DNA from: Algoriphagus winogradskyi | GTDB taxonomy: Bacteria > Bacteroidota > Bacteroidia > Cytophagales > Cyclobacteriaceae | Assembly (NCBI RefSeq): GCF_900182815.1 | Contig: NZ_FXUA01000003.1 | Location: forward strand, 310,001-374,000 | Direction of reading: 5' to 3' | Length of the DNA stretch: 64,000 nt | The notes under the pieces: model-generated | Told to the model about the DNA's origin: nothing | Database searches by the model: none | The model's input: only the letters and a program-made list of their open reading frames with translations | In this document: piece by piece, positions 8,531 to 17,358 of the stretch | Layout: each line of letters starts with the position of its first letter | How positions within the stretch are numbered: the stretch's first letter is position 1 | Position numbers and translations under genes: made by a program

Positions 8531-9121
8531 TTAAATATTTTCGATATCTATTTCAGTCTTCACCAAAACGGCATCTTCTCGTTGATCTTTCGTCTTGCCT
8601 AAGGTTTTATCAGCAAAATCCTTCAAAGAGTTGTTCTCTCCATTGTCATTCTGATTTTCAAACATTGACATGGAATCATTTAGCAGTTCTAATTGAAAAT
8701 CAATAAAAGCTTCATCAAACTCTTCTCCTGACAACATTTCCAATTCATCAAATTTAGCCTGCATAGCACTGGAAATTTCTGATGAAATTTCTACATCCGT
8801 ATCCGCAAGAAGTCCTTCTAGCTCTGTTATACTTTCTGTATTTTCAGTAGTTAGCATAGTACCATATTCTAGCACAGAATCGTCTTCTCCATTATCGAGA
8901 GCCAATTGACCAAAATCGATTTGGGCATTTAGGTACTGAGAAGAAGACATAGCGAAGTTTCTGTCCTGCTGATTATAGGTATTCAGAATCGGATCATCCT
9001 CATCATCTTCGCATGATGTCATTCCGACTAGACAAAATGCGGAAAGCATAACAGCACCGGTAATTCTTGCTTTTCGGCTAAAGGTGTTCGTTGCGGGTTG
9101 GTTTACATTAGTTGTTCTCAT
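8531..9121 (-). CDS. DUF4142 putative lipoprotein
   Basis: A 196-residue protein with an N-terminal basic stretch, a hydrophobic segment and the lipobox-like GMTSC (Cys about 37), then an acidic linker EDDEDD. The rest is a four-helix ferritin-like DUF4142 domain: repeated Q/E-rich helices (FAMSSSQYLNAQIDFGQLAL; FDEAFIDFQLELLNDSMSMFENQ) and a final LKDFADKTL. Members are secreted or outer-membrane proteins of unknown function. The gene stands alone with its own terminator. The signal peptide begins unusually late, so the true start could be an internal Met, for example in AVMLSAF. Confidence 0.75.
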   Translation of the reverse strand: MRTTNVNQPATNTFSRKARITGAVMLSAFCLVGMTSCEDDEDDPILNTYNQQDRNFAMSSSQYLNAQIDFGQLALDNGEDDSVLEYGTMLTTENTESITELEGLLADTDVEISSEISSAMQAKFDELEMLSGEEFDEAFIDFQLELLNDSMSMFENQNDNGENNSLKDFADKTLGKTKDQREDAVLVKTEIDIENI

Positions 9122-9272
9122 AAGAAAATTAGTTGGTTTAGTGTTCTCCCAGTATTCTTACAAGTACCATTCCTATGGCTTAACAGCCATTTAAGAGCCA
9201 TTTGCAGTATTTACGCTGTGTAATGCTTACTCAGTCTGTTGAAAGTTTTACGCTTTTAGGTCTAAAAATCTA

Positions 9273-10406
9273 TTATTGTTCTACGAGTTCCCATATTTCA
9301 TAAGGATAATAATCCAGCTCCTCTTTTTGATTGACCACCTTCACTAGAACCCTGTTATTTGGCAAAGTCATTTCAATAAGTCCTGAAGGTATAGTCAACT
9401 CTCCAGGTAGCTGTACTCCATTTTTAAAAAGTATTACTCTTTGAAACTCCGGATCGTTCATCCAAAATGTCTTCCCCTCACTTTTCCTCAGTTCATTCGC
9501 TGCTTCTGAAATCTCCTTTACATAGATCAGTCCTAATAATTCGGAGTCAAATTTTAGAATTTTTTGGTTTCTAGAAAAAAGCGGTGATTTATTTGAAAGA
9601 CCCAAATTTGCCTCTTTAAGCGGAATATCCTCCAAAGCCTTAAAAAACTCATGTTTGACCGGGATTCTTTGAATCACATTCCAATTAATGGGATTGTAAA
9701 CAGTGATTTCATTATCTATGGAAGTAGTGAAATACAAATTGCTATTCTTCGAATCAATTATAAATATTGGATTAATACTCACAGGAAACACCTCGTCTTC
9801 GATCCCTTCAAATACTTTTCTGCTAGATAGTGGGATTACGGATTGGATTGTTTGACTACCAGCATTATAGTATTCAATCATGTCCATCTTCTTCGGGACA
9901 TCATTAAACCCCCTATTATTTAAGTTAGTCCCATTTACTATAAATGAAACATCATTCCCTCTTGTCAAAGGAACAAACTTAGACCTTGGCCCAGAATAAA
10001 CAACTATAGTTGTTTTAGGCTCAAATCTCACTTTACTTAACCTAATGAATTGGGTATCATATTTCACAAGTTCGAGTGAAGTCTGAACAAAGACATTTCC
10101 ATCAGGAGAAAATCCCATGGCCAATGCAGATGATAGATAATCTTCCGGCCCCTCTCCATCCCTTTTTTGACTATTTAGTATTTTCCCATTACCATCAAAA
10201 ACAGCCAACTCTACACCCTCAGATCTTTTATCAATAAAGCCTAAATAAATATCTCGCTTGGGATCATAATCCCTTATTCCAACTTCAGCAAGGCTCTCTA
10301 CACGGATTTCTTTAACTTTTTTGAACGTGTATTCCTGAGCAGAAAGAGTGGATGATAAAAAAGTGGCACAAAAGAAAAGCGAAGTTTTAATAAGAAAGAT
10401 TTTCAT
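9273..10406 (-). CDS. Secreted six-bladed beta-propeller protein, function unknown
   Basis: A 377-residue protein with a signal peptide cleaved near LSAQE. The rest is beta-rich with repeating blade-like segments (GVELAVFDGNGKILNSQKRDGEGP; MGFSPDGNVFVQTSLELVKYD), matching the 6-bladed propeller proteins common in Bacteroidota. No catalytic signature is visible. It follows galM on the same strand with a 64-base gap, so a shared transcript is possible. Propellers of this kind often bind ligands or partner proteins in the periplasm; no ligand can be assigned. Confidence 0.65.
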   Translation of the reverse strand: MKIFLIKTSLFFCATFLSSTLSAQEYTFKKVKEIRVESLAEVGIRDYDPKRDIYLGFIDKRSEGVELAVFDGNGKILNSQKRDGEGPEDYLSSALAMGFSPDGNVFVQTSLELVKYDTQFIRLSKVRFEPKTTIVVYSGPRSKFVPLTRGNDVSFIVNGTNLNNRGFNDVPKKMDMIEYYNAGSQTIQSVIPLSSRKVFEGIEDEVFPVSINPIFIIDSKNSNLYFTTSIDNEITVYNPINWNVIQRIPVKHEFFKALEDIPLKEANLGLSNKSPLFSRNQKILKFDSELLGLIYVKEISEAANELRKSEGKTFWMNDPEFQRVILFKNGVQLPGELTIPSGLIEMTLPNNRVLVKVVNQKEELDYYPYEIWELVEQ

Positions 10407-10470
10407 GGGTTTATGTGATTGAAAATCAATCTAATAAAATAGTTCTAAAAAACAGGGCGTAAACTCAAAC

Positions 10471-11607
10471 TTATTTCTCAACTCCAAATCTATACACGAT
10501 CTCATGCACGTACTTCTTGCCTGGAGCTAAGTTGGCCGACGGAAAGCTTGGCTTATTAGGACTATCTGGCCATGATTCTGGCTCCAGACAAAGTGCCCAA
10601 TGTGGCTGGTATGTCTTGCCGTCAGCTCCAGCAAAGTTCCTTACATGATTAGCGGTGTAAAGTTGTACTCCTGGAGCAGTTGAATAGACGGACATCACCC
10701 GCCCGCTTTCGGGATGCTTGACAATCGCTATCTTCTTGAGTTCAGAAGAATTTTCTCTCTTCGTCACATAATTATGATCGAAACCTTCACCCAAAGCATC
10801 CAACTGAGTTCCTAGATTTTTCGGAGTTTGAAAATCAAAAGGAGTTCCGGCAACTGGTTTTATTTCCCCGGTAGGAATTTGTCCTGGACCTGTTGGTGTA
10901 ATTGCATCAGCAAAAATCTGCAACTCATGGTCGCGAACATCTCCATTGATTCCGTTGAGATTGAAATAGGAATGATTGGTCAAATTCACGACAGTTTTCT
11001 TATCGGTAGTTGATTCAAAAAGGAGCCTCAATTCATTATTGCTCGTGAGTTCCATCCAAAGTGTGGTTGTTAAATTCCCAGGAAAGCCTTCTTCCCCATC
11101 CACACTAGTGTAGACCATTTTCACTCCTACAGCACCTTGCTTTTTGTAGATCTCCGGCTTCCATACTTTAACTCCAAAGCCTTTTGCTCCACCATGAAGT
11201 GAGTTCTCTCCATTATTTTTGGTGATTTGGAAAGTCTCACCATCCAATGTGAAAGAAGCACCCCCAATTCTATTTGCGTATCTACCAACTGCCGCACCTA
11301 AATAGGGACCATTCTTGGTGAAATAATCTGGAACATCCTCAAGAGCCAGGACAATATTCTCAAGCTTTCCTTCTTTATCAGGAGTAAGTATTCTAGTAAT
11401 TATCCCACCGAAATTGGTCAATTCGACCTGAATGGTACCATTTTCAAGTAGGTAGCGAAAAACATCTTGTCCTTCCCATGTATCCACTTTTTCGCCTTTG
11501 ATAGTTAGGCTAACTTCTTCTTGTATCACAGTCATCTTGGTTTGAGCTATGCCGGCTGAGCTTGAAATAATAAAAAGTATAAATACTAATTTGAATTTGA
11601 GGTTCAT
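10471..11607 (-). CDS. galM: Galactose mutarotase (aldose 1-epimerase), secreted
   Basis: A 378-residue aldose 1-epimerase with a signal peptide (about residues 1-21), so it acts in the periplasm. Family motifs are intact: GAAVGRYANRIGGASFTLDG, SLHGGAKGFGVKVW, NLTNHSYFNLNG (with the catalytic His) and LCLEPESWPDSPN (with the catalytic Glu); EGFDHNY supplies substrate contacts. It interconverts alpha and beta anomers of aldoses. The secreted form is common in Bacteroidota and supports polysaccharide use outside the cytoplasm. Upstream lies a truncated amidohydrolase remnant on the same strand. Confidence 0.93.
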   Translation of the reverse strand: MNLKFKLVFILFIISSSAGIAQTKMTVIQEEVSLTIKGEKVDTWEGQDVFRYLLENGTIQVELTNFGGIITRILTPDKEGKLENIVLALEDVPDYFTKNGPYLGAAVGRYANRIGGASFTLDGETFQITKNNGENSLHGGAKGFGVKVWKPEIYKKQGAVGVKMVYTSVDGEEGFPGNLTTTLWMELTSNNELRLLFESTTDKKTVVNLTNHSYFNLNGINGDVRDHELQIFADAITPTGPGQIPTGEIKPVAGTPFDFQTPKNLGTQLDALGEGFDHNYVTKRENSSELKKIAIVKHPESGRVMSVYSTAPGVQLYTANHVRNFAGADGKTYQPHWALCLEPESWPDSPNKPSFPSANLAPGKKYVHEIVYRFGVEK

Positions 11608-11715
11608 AGGTGTTTGGATTGGAAAATTGGAAAATTTCGGATTGAGGTACTATTAGATCTCGTAGTTCGTAATCCAAAAATGCTCATCACCTTTTGTGAT
11701 TTTCCTCAATTTTAT

Positions 11716-12057
11716 TCAGTTGCTCTTTAATCTCATCTCTATCATAAACCTTCCCTTCATTACGACCATAATGGGGTTTTTCAAGGTGGCTAGGTCTTCC
11801 AATCGATTTCCCTGTACCAATACAAAATCAGCTGATGCTCCAGCTTTAATCACACCCCACTCTTCTTCTTCTCCAAAATATCTTGCAGGATTCACTGAAC
11901 CCGATTTTAGTATTTCAGTATTGGACATACCTGCTTTGGAAATTAACTCTATCTCATAATGTATGGAAAAGCCAGGAACATTAAGAAAAGTATTTTTTTC
12001 ATAAAACTGTGAATCAAATAGATATCTCAATTTCGCTTTTATCCAGCCCCAAAACAA
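11716..12057 (-). pseudogene. Remnant of an amidohydrolase, C-terminal fragment only
   Basis: About 113 residues that match only the end of a metal-dependent amidohydrolase: VPGFSIHYEIELISKAGMSN, then SGSVNPARYFG, GVIKAGASADFVLVQGN and a final MVVMKGRF. The metal-binding N-terminal HxH and the barrel are absent, and the conserved Asp region before VPGFS is replaced by unrelated sequence. The only start available is a TTG. The missing 5' part would have to lie where gluconokinase now sits, so this is a deletion relic and probably not expressed as an enzyme. Confidence 0.75.
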
Positions 12058-12109
12058 TCCATTAGGAAAATAGTAAACTTATCGGGTTGGGTCAATTCCC
12101 TCGCACGTA

Positions 12110-12604
12110 CTATTCATCCTTAGGTAGAACTTCCAAATACTTAAAAGCCTCCGAAAGCATTTCTTCTACACTTTGAGCAATATTCAGTTTCAATCCATAA
12201 TCAGGCTCCTCCCATGTGGCAACTTGTGAATCCAACATAGTGGCTTTCATGTAATGATTTTTGCGGGCAAGCATACGCTCCCAGATCAAATCACGCTCAC
12301 CTTTGAGGTGGATCCAACGCACATCATCCTGAACTTTCAGCATCTGTCGGTAACTTTCTTTTAATGCCGAACAAGCTAAAACTGCACCGCCAGTCTTCTC
12401 ATGGGCGACCAAAATGTCAGCGAGAGCTTGTAGCCAAGGCATTCTATCCTCATCGTTTAATGGAAAGCCCAGACTCATTTTCTCGATATTTTCTTTTGGG
12501 TGAAAATTATCAGCATCAAAAAATGGTAATTCAAACTTATCGGCGATCCCTGACCCTATAGTCGTTTTCCCTGTTCCTGAGACTCCAGTGACGATAATTA
12601 GCAT
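12110..12604 (-). CDS. gntK: Gluconokinase
   Basis: A 164-residue P-loop kinase when started at 12604 (MLIIVTGVSGTGKTT); the open frame continues 25 codons upstream but the family starts right before the P-loop. The Walker A GVSGTGKT, the substrate region FDADNFHPKENIEKM, and LACSALKESYRQML are diagnostic of GntK, which phosphorylates D-gluconate to 6-phosphogluconate. Its partners are elsewhere in the window: KDPG aldolase at 16.5-17.1 kb and a GntP permease at 47.3 kb. It is on the same strand as the amidohydrolase relic and galM but separated by a deletion scar. Confidence 0.92.
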   Translation of the reverse strand: MLIIVTGVSGTGKTTIGSGIADKFELPFFDADNFHPKENIEKMSLGFPLNDEDRMPWLQALADILVAHEKTGGAVLACSALKESYRQMLKVQDDVRWIHLKGERDLIWERMLARKNHYMKATMLDSQVATWEEPDYGLKLNIAQSVEEMLSEAFKYLEVLPKDE

Positions 12605-12974
12605 AAATGAAAGATAAGGAAATAATGAAATAATTTTAAGTTTCGCTGCCTCCGAGCTCATGATGGAGGATAAAATCAAGCATTTGAGATATTTAGATAT
12701 TCACTGTAAAGAAAACTGTAAGTAAAAGAAAGTTCAAGGTCATGTCTCCAAAAATAAAACTTTTATAAAATTTTTGTAAAAGATCGTTTTATTAAAAAAC
12801 ATTTTTTAGATTTGTTTAGATAAGGGAGCCGAGGAAAAAACATTCAGGTGACAAGTTTAAATTTAGAGATTCTTAAGAACTGAATTTACCGAACTATCTG
12901 AAAGACACGATCCACTCGGCACTTTACTACTTGAATATAAAAATAGTCTTTATAAATAAACCTGTTCAAACAGT
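12605..12974. promoter_or_regulatory. Divergent intergenic region with a possible promoter
   Basis: AT-rich 370-base gap between gluconokinase (minus) and the NagB-like fusion (plus). TAGATTTG at 12807-12814 fits the Bacteroidota -7 consensus TAnnTTTG for rightward transcription, but no TTG is found at the right distance, and the leader would be about 160 bases. Nothing else is recognised here. Confidence 0.3.
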
Positions 12975-15302
12975 ATGCTTAGTAAGTATCCACTTTCAGA
13001 TGTAGAAAAAAGTTTTCTTCAGGAATCTGGTGTAGAGAAAATCAGCACCCTTATTCCCTACCTTCAAGTTGATAATTTCCCTAAACTTGGCTTGCTAACT
13101 GCTTGTCGATTTTTGGAATGGGCAGCAGCAAATCCAGAAGGAGTTATCAGTTTACCAACTGGGAAGACACCGGAATTTTTTATTAAATGGACACAGTTTC
13201 TACTGGAAAACTGGGACAATAAAAAAGGAAAAGATATAAGAGAAAAGTACGGATTAGGGAACACCAAAAAGCCCGTATTGAAAGATCTTACCTTTGTTCA
13301 GATTGATGAGTTTTACCCTATCTCTGCCAAGCAAAACAATAGCTTTTTCGATTACGTCAACAAGTTTTATATCCAAGGATTCGGACTTTCTAAGGAAAAA
13401 GCCATTCTAATCAACTCTGATGAGATTCCTTTGGCTAATGGCCTTCACTTCAGCGCTGTTTTCCCAGATCTGAAAGTTGACCTTTCGCTGAGATTCAGAG
13501 ATCCAAAGAATGATCTTGAGAAATTGCAGCAGGAATCAATCTACATGATTGATCAATGGTGTGGTGAGTACGAACAAAAAATTAGAGATGCAGGCGGAAT
13601 AGGTTTCTTCCTAGGAGGCATCGGCCCTGATGGGCACATTGCATTTAATACGAGAGGATCACATTTATTCTCGGTTACTCGTTTAACAGAAACTAATTTT
13701 GAAACACAAGCTGTAGCTGCAGGCGACCTTGGCGGAATTGAAATTTCTTCTAATAGACTTGTGATTACCATTGGATTAGATACAATTGTATACAATCCAG
13801 ATGCTGTAGCAATTATCATAGCTGCTGGTGAGGCAAAGGCAGGAATCGTTAAAGATTCTCTTGAAACTCCAATGAATAATGTTTTCCCTGGAACTGTTCT
13901 TCAGAAGCTTAAAAATGGCCGATTCTATGTTACCAAGGGAGCGGGCGTAAAACTCACTGACTCAATAGATGCTTATTACCAGAAAGGTGAGTGGACATGG
14001 GAAAAGACAGAAAGATCCGTAATTGACCTTTGTAAGAAGCTTGGCAAGTATGGCCATAGAATAAAATTAACAGATCTAAAGGCTGACAAATACACCAAAC
14101 TAATCCCTGATCTATCTGAGGAAACTGTAAGTCAGGTAATGAAGAGTATCGAGAACAAGCTTTCTAAAGGACTGGAACAAGAAAGTAACGAAGTGCTTCT
14201 CCATACTGGCCCGCACCATGATGATATTTCACTAGGGATTTTACCGCACATTACCAATCAGCTCCATGAGCCAAGTAACGAAGCACACTTCTCCGTATTG
14301 ACATCAGGCTTTACTGCAGTTACCAATACATTTGTAATCGAAACGCTACAATCCACCAAAAAACTTCTTGATAATGGCCAGATTCAGATGGTTAATTTTG
14401 AAGATTTCTTTGAAGTCGGATATAGCCTAAAAACTGACAAGGATGTCTACCACTACTTAACAAATGTAGCTTCAGAAAAAGCAGATCAACGTTTGAGAGG
14501 ACTTTGTCACAGAGTAGTAAGAGCGTTGGTGATAGTTTATGAAATTAAGAATAAGACACAGCTACGCGAGACAATCAACGATGTAATCAGCATTCTGAAA
14601 AATAGCTATGACGGGGAGAAAAACTCCGCTAAAGTGCAAAAGCTAAAAGGGATGATACGAGAGTTTGAAGAGGAGCTTGTCTGGGCGCACTTTGGAGTAC
14701 AGGTGAAAAATGTACACCACTTGAGACTTGGTTTTTATACAGGAGATATTTTCACTGAACAGCCAGATAAAGATCGCGACGTAGAACCGATCGTGGAAAT
14801 GTTTAGAAAAGTTAATCCTACAAAGATTAGTTTAACGCTTGATCCAGAAGGATCAGGTCCTGACACTCACTATAAAGTACTTCAGGCAACTGCGGCTGCT
14901 GTGAAAAAGTGGGGTGAAGAGAAGGACATCAGCGACTTAAGAATCATTGGCTATAGAAACGTATGGTTCAAATTTGAACCACACGAAGCTAACGTGATTG
15001 TCCCTGTTTCACTTGGTGATATGTCTGTAATGGAGGATTCATTTGCCAATTGCTACCTTAGCCAAGTAAATGCTTCTTTCCCTAGCTACTCACATAATGG
15101 TAAATTCAGTACCGTTGCTAAGCGTATCTGGGTAGATCAATTAGACGCAATTCAACTCCTTTTAGGTAAGAATTACTTCTATCAGCACGAACGTGCACAA
15201 GTAAGAGCTAGCCATGGATTAATTTTCTTCCGAGATATGAATGTGGAAGAATTCTTGGCTACTGCGAGAGAATTAGAAAAATCAATTGAAGGAATGCTTT
15301 AA
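12975..15302 (+). CDS. NagB-like / PIG-L deacetylase fusion protein
   Basis: A 775-residue two-domain protein. Residues about 40-340 are a glucosamine-6-phosphate deaminase-like domain (LPTGKTPEFF; VQIDEFYP at 108-115; GGIGPDGHIAFN at 214-225). The catalytic Asp219 and His221 are present, but the residue aligning with E. coli NagB Glu148 is Thr226. Residues about 405-770 form a PIG-L/LmbE-type zinc deacetylase domain with GPHHDD (414-417, in place of the usual HPDD) and a downstream DTHYKV (His632) as the third ligand. Known members use GlcNAc-type substrates. The ROK kinase that follows suggests deacetylation, phosphorylation and deamination or isomerisation of an amino sugar. The exact reaction is uncertain. 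Confidence 0.8.
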   Translation: MLSKYPLSDVEKSFLQESGVEKISTLIPYLQVDNFPKLGLLTACRFLEWAAANPEGVISLPTGKTPEFFIKWTQFLLENWDNKKGKDIREKYGLGNTKKPVLKDLTFVQIDEFYPISAKQNNSFFDYVNKFYIQGFGLSKEKAILINSDEIPLANGLHFSAVFPDLKVDLSLRFRDPKNDLEKLQQESIYMIDQWCGEYEQKIRDAGGIGFFLGGIGPDGHIAFNTRGSHLFSVTRLTETNFETQAVAAGDLGGIEISSNRLVITIGLDTIVYNPDAVAIIIAAGEAKAGIVKDSLETPMNNVFPGTVLQKLKNGRFYVTKGAGVKLTDSIDAYYQKGEWTWEKTERSVIDLCKKLGKYGHRIKLTDLKADKYTKLIPDLSEETVSQVMKSIENKLSKGLEQESNEVLLHTGPHHDDISLGILPHITNQLHEPSNEAHFSVLTSGFTAVTNTFVIETLQSTKKLLDNGQIQMVNFEDFFEVGYSLKTDKDVYHYLTNVASEKADQRLRGLCHRVVRALVIVYEIKNKTQLRETINDVISILKNSYDGEKNSAKVQKLKGMIREFEEELVWAHFGVQVKNVHHLRLGFYTGDIFTEQPDKDRDVEPIVEMFRKVNPTKISLTLDPEGSGPDTHYKVLQATAAAVKKWGEEKDISDLRIIGYRNVWFKFEPHEANVIVPVSLGDMSVMEDSFANCYLSQVNASFPSYSHNGKFSTVAKRIWVDQLDAIQLLLGKNYFYQHERAQVRASHGLIFFRDMNVEEFLATARELEKSIEGML

Positions 15303-15314
15303 TTGTGAATACAG

Positions 15315-15358
15315 CAAAAGCTGTGGTTGTTTTGTAAGTATTACATTCACAGCTTTTG
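15315..15358 (+). promoter_or_regulatory. Long intercistronic hairpin between fusion gene and ROK kinase
   Basis: CAAAAGCTGTG (15315-15325) and CACAGCTTTTG (15348-15358) form a perfect 11-bp stem around a 22-base loop, 13 bases after the stop codon and 33 bases before the kinase start. There is no separate T-tract, so RNA processing, partial termination or mRNA protection are all possible. Confidence 0.45.
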
Positions 15359-15391
15359 TATTAAACCTATCAACCTTATTATTTGTAGCGA

Positions 15392-16258
15392 ATGGAAAAA
15401 GCCATTTTAGGATTAGATATTGGAGGCACCGGAATCAAAGGTGGTGTGCTAATTAACGGACATCTAGAAGACATCCGTTCCATTGCTACACCTGCTAGAG
15501 AAAATAAAGAATTCATTCTTGAAACCATCGCAGAATTCATTGAAACCTATTTGGAATATGACTTAATAGGTATCGGTATTGGAATTCCTGGATTAGTAGA
15601 TGTGCGTGAAGGTATCGTTTTAGGGCTCTCAAATATCCCTGCATTTCAGCATGTAGAATTAAAGAAGTTTCTAACAAATCGTTTTGGAAAGCCCGTTTTT
15701 ATTAACAATGATGCAAATTGCTTTGCTTCGGGAGTACATAAATTTGGCGTAGGCCAAAGGTTTAACCATTTAGTAGGACTTACCCTAGGTACGGGTATTG
15801 GCGGTGGCATTGTCATTAACGGACATTTGTATAGCGGAGTAAATTCTGCTGCTGGTGAATGGTGTAGCTCGACTTATTTAGATAAAGATTTCGAGCATTA
15901 TTGCAGTGGAAAATTCTTTGAAAGATTTTACAATAAAAAGCCAAAGGCCTTAGCAAAATTGGCTCTAGCTGGTGATCCAGTCGCTTTAAAAGCTTTTGAT
16001 GAATATGGTCACCATTTAGGAGAACTCATCAAGCATATCTTATATGCATTAGCTCCAGAAGCGGTCATATTGGGGGGTTCTATTAGAAAAACCTATCCAC
16101 TGTTTAAGAAATCCCTCTTTAAATCCATTTCAACCTTCAACTACCCTACAGTGATCGAAAGATTTGAGATTTTACTATCTGAAATGGATGAGACTGCTAT
16201 TCACGGTGCAGTAGCTTTGGTCGAATTAGAAAATGAAAACGAGGTAGTAAATAATTAG
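15392..16258 (+). CDS. ROK-family sugar kinase
   Basis: A 288-residue ROK protein with the ATP-binding LDIGGTGIKGG at 8-18, the catalytic region INNDANCFASG (about 104-114, catalytic Asp107), and GTGIGGGIVINGHLYSG. The usual zinc motif CxCGxxGCxE is replaced by HYCSGKFFER (about 169-178), a form also seen in other Bacteroidota ROK kinases. Substrates of the family include glucose, GlcNAc and ManNAc. The partner gene upstream handles amino sugars, so an amino-sugar or glucokinase activity is most likely. It probably shares a transcript with the upstream fusion gene and ends at a strong terminator. Confidence 0.88.
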   Translation: MEKAILGLDIGGTGIKGGVLINGHLEDIRSIATPARENKEFILETIAEFIETYLEYDLIGIGIGIPGLVDVREGIVLGLSNIPAFQHVELKKFLTNRFGKPVFINNDANCFASGVHKFGVGQRFNHLVGLTLGTGIGGGIVINGHLYSGVNSAAGEWCSSTYLDKDFEHYCSGKFFERFYNKKPKALAKLALAGDPVALKAFDEYGHHLGELIKHILYALAPEAVILGGSIRKTYPLFKKSLFKSISTFNYPTVIERFEILLSEMDETAIHGAVALVELENENEVVNN

Positions 16259-16286
16259 ATATAAATTGGTTTATAGTTGTAGAAAG

Positions 16287-16315
16287 GTGGCTTTTTAACA
16301 AAAGCCACTTTTTTT
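16287..16315 (+). terminator. Rho-independent terminator after the ROK kinase
   Basis: GTGGCTTTT (16287-16295) pairs with AAAAGCCAC (16300-16308) over a 4-base loop and is followed by seven T residues. Confidence 0.85.
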
Positions 16316-16482
16316 GTGCATTGTTGCCTCTTAACCGCACTGGTCACAGGGGTAACACCAAGAGCACAACTTATCGATTTTAAACCTTTATAAACTTTGC
16401 TACCCTGAGGTTAAGAACATACCAAAAACTAGCTTTTCAACTGCCTTGACCATTGAACTTGTTCATTACATTGAACGTTTCT

Positions 16483-17133
16483 TTAGCCTATTTTAAATTC
16501 TTGGATTTCAGATTTAAGGCTTTCAAAGTGTTTTTTCAAACTTTCAAAGTCGCCTGCTTCCACCAACTTTTTATCCATCAATGCTCCCCCCATTCCTACT
16601 CCGAAAGCTCCCGCCGCAAACCATGATTTGATATTTGACTTAGAGACTCCCCCTGTAGGTAAAAGTTTGACCTGATCAAGCGGCCCAAGAACATCTTTTA
16701 TAAACTCCACTCCAAGCTTAGTCGCAGGAAAAACCTTAACTGCAGAAGCTCCCAACGACCATGCTTTGTAAATTTCTGTTGGGGAAAATGCCCCTGGGAA
16801 AATCGGTATATTCTCATCTGCAGCATGTTGAATGACAGTTTCATCTAGGATAGGCGTGACAATAAACTGTGCTCCTGCATCAATAGCTTCTCTTAGATCT
16901 GCTAGATTACAAACCGTACCTGCGCCGATATTTAATGATGGAAAGTCATTTCTCAAGGTAGAAATAATGGAAGCTGCGCCAGCTGTGTTCATCGTGACTT
17001 CAAGGGTAGTCAGCCCCGCATCTTCATATGCTTTAGCAATTTTCAGAACCACTTCAAGAGACTGTCCTCTTATGATCCCTACAATTGGCGCGGCTTTAAA
17101 CCGTTTCCAAAAGAGTGAAGTTGAAGTTTCCAT
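16483..17133 (-). CDS. eda: KDPG / KHG aldolase
   Basis: A 216-residue class I aldolase of the Eda family. The N-terminal IVGIIRGQ, LEVTMNTAGA, GAGTVCNLADL, QFIVTPILDE and the Schiff-base Lys in SAVKVFPATKLG (about residues 132-143) are all present, and LLPTGGVSKSNI closes the barrel. It cleaves 2-keto-3-deoxy-6-phosphogluconate to pyruvate and glyceraldehyde 3-phosphate, the last step of the Entner-Doudoroff route. No dehydratase (Edd) or KDG kinase gene is next to it; gluconokinase is 4 kb away and a GntP permease 30 kb away. Confidence 0.93.
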   Translation of the reverse strand: METSTSLFWKRFKAAPIVGIIRGQSLEVVLKIAKAYEDAGLTTLEVTMNTAGAASIISTLRNDFPSLNIGAGTVCNLADLREAIDAGAQFIVTPILDETVIQHAADENIPIFPGAFSPTEIYKAWSLGASAVKVFPATKLGVEFIKDVLGPLDQVKLLPTGGVSKSNIKSWFAAGAFGVGMGGALMDKKLVEAGDFESLKKHFESLKSEIQEFKIG

Positions 17134-17274
17134 TTTAATTTGATTGGGTTATTTATCGATAGCATATTAAAAACACAAGGTAATGCCTGCTTTCTAAACT
17201 TCAAGTAATATCGAAGCAGATCAGCCCGGAGAAAAAAAAACTCCCCAGCAACAACTTCGACTTTACTACACGAA

Positions 17275-17305
17275 AAACCCCGATCCTTTATAAGAATCGG
17301 GGTTT
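17275..17305 (-). terminator. Terminator for the S9 peptidase gene
   Basis: AAACCCCGAT (17275-17284) and ATCGGGGTTT (17296-17305) form a 10-bp stem. On the minus strand it ends in a short T-run, 54 bases beyond the peptidase stop. Confidence 0.75.
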
Positions 17306-17326
17306 ACTTGATTTTCCTTATCAACC

Positions 17327-17350
17327 GTGGTTTGTGTCCTCACAAACCAC
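17327..17350. repeat. Perfect inverted repeat in the peptidase 3' region
   Basis: GTGGTTTGTG and CACAAACCAC form a 10-bp stem with a TCCT loop, between the stop codon at 17359 and the terminator at 17275-17305. It may protect the 3' end of the mRNA. Confidence 0.5.
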
Positions 17351-17358
17351 AGATTTCT

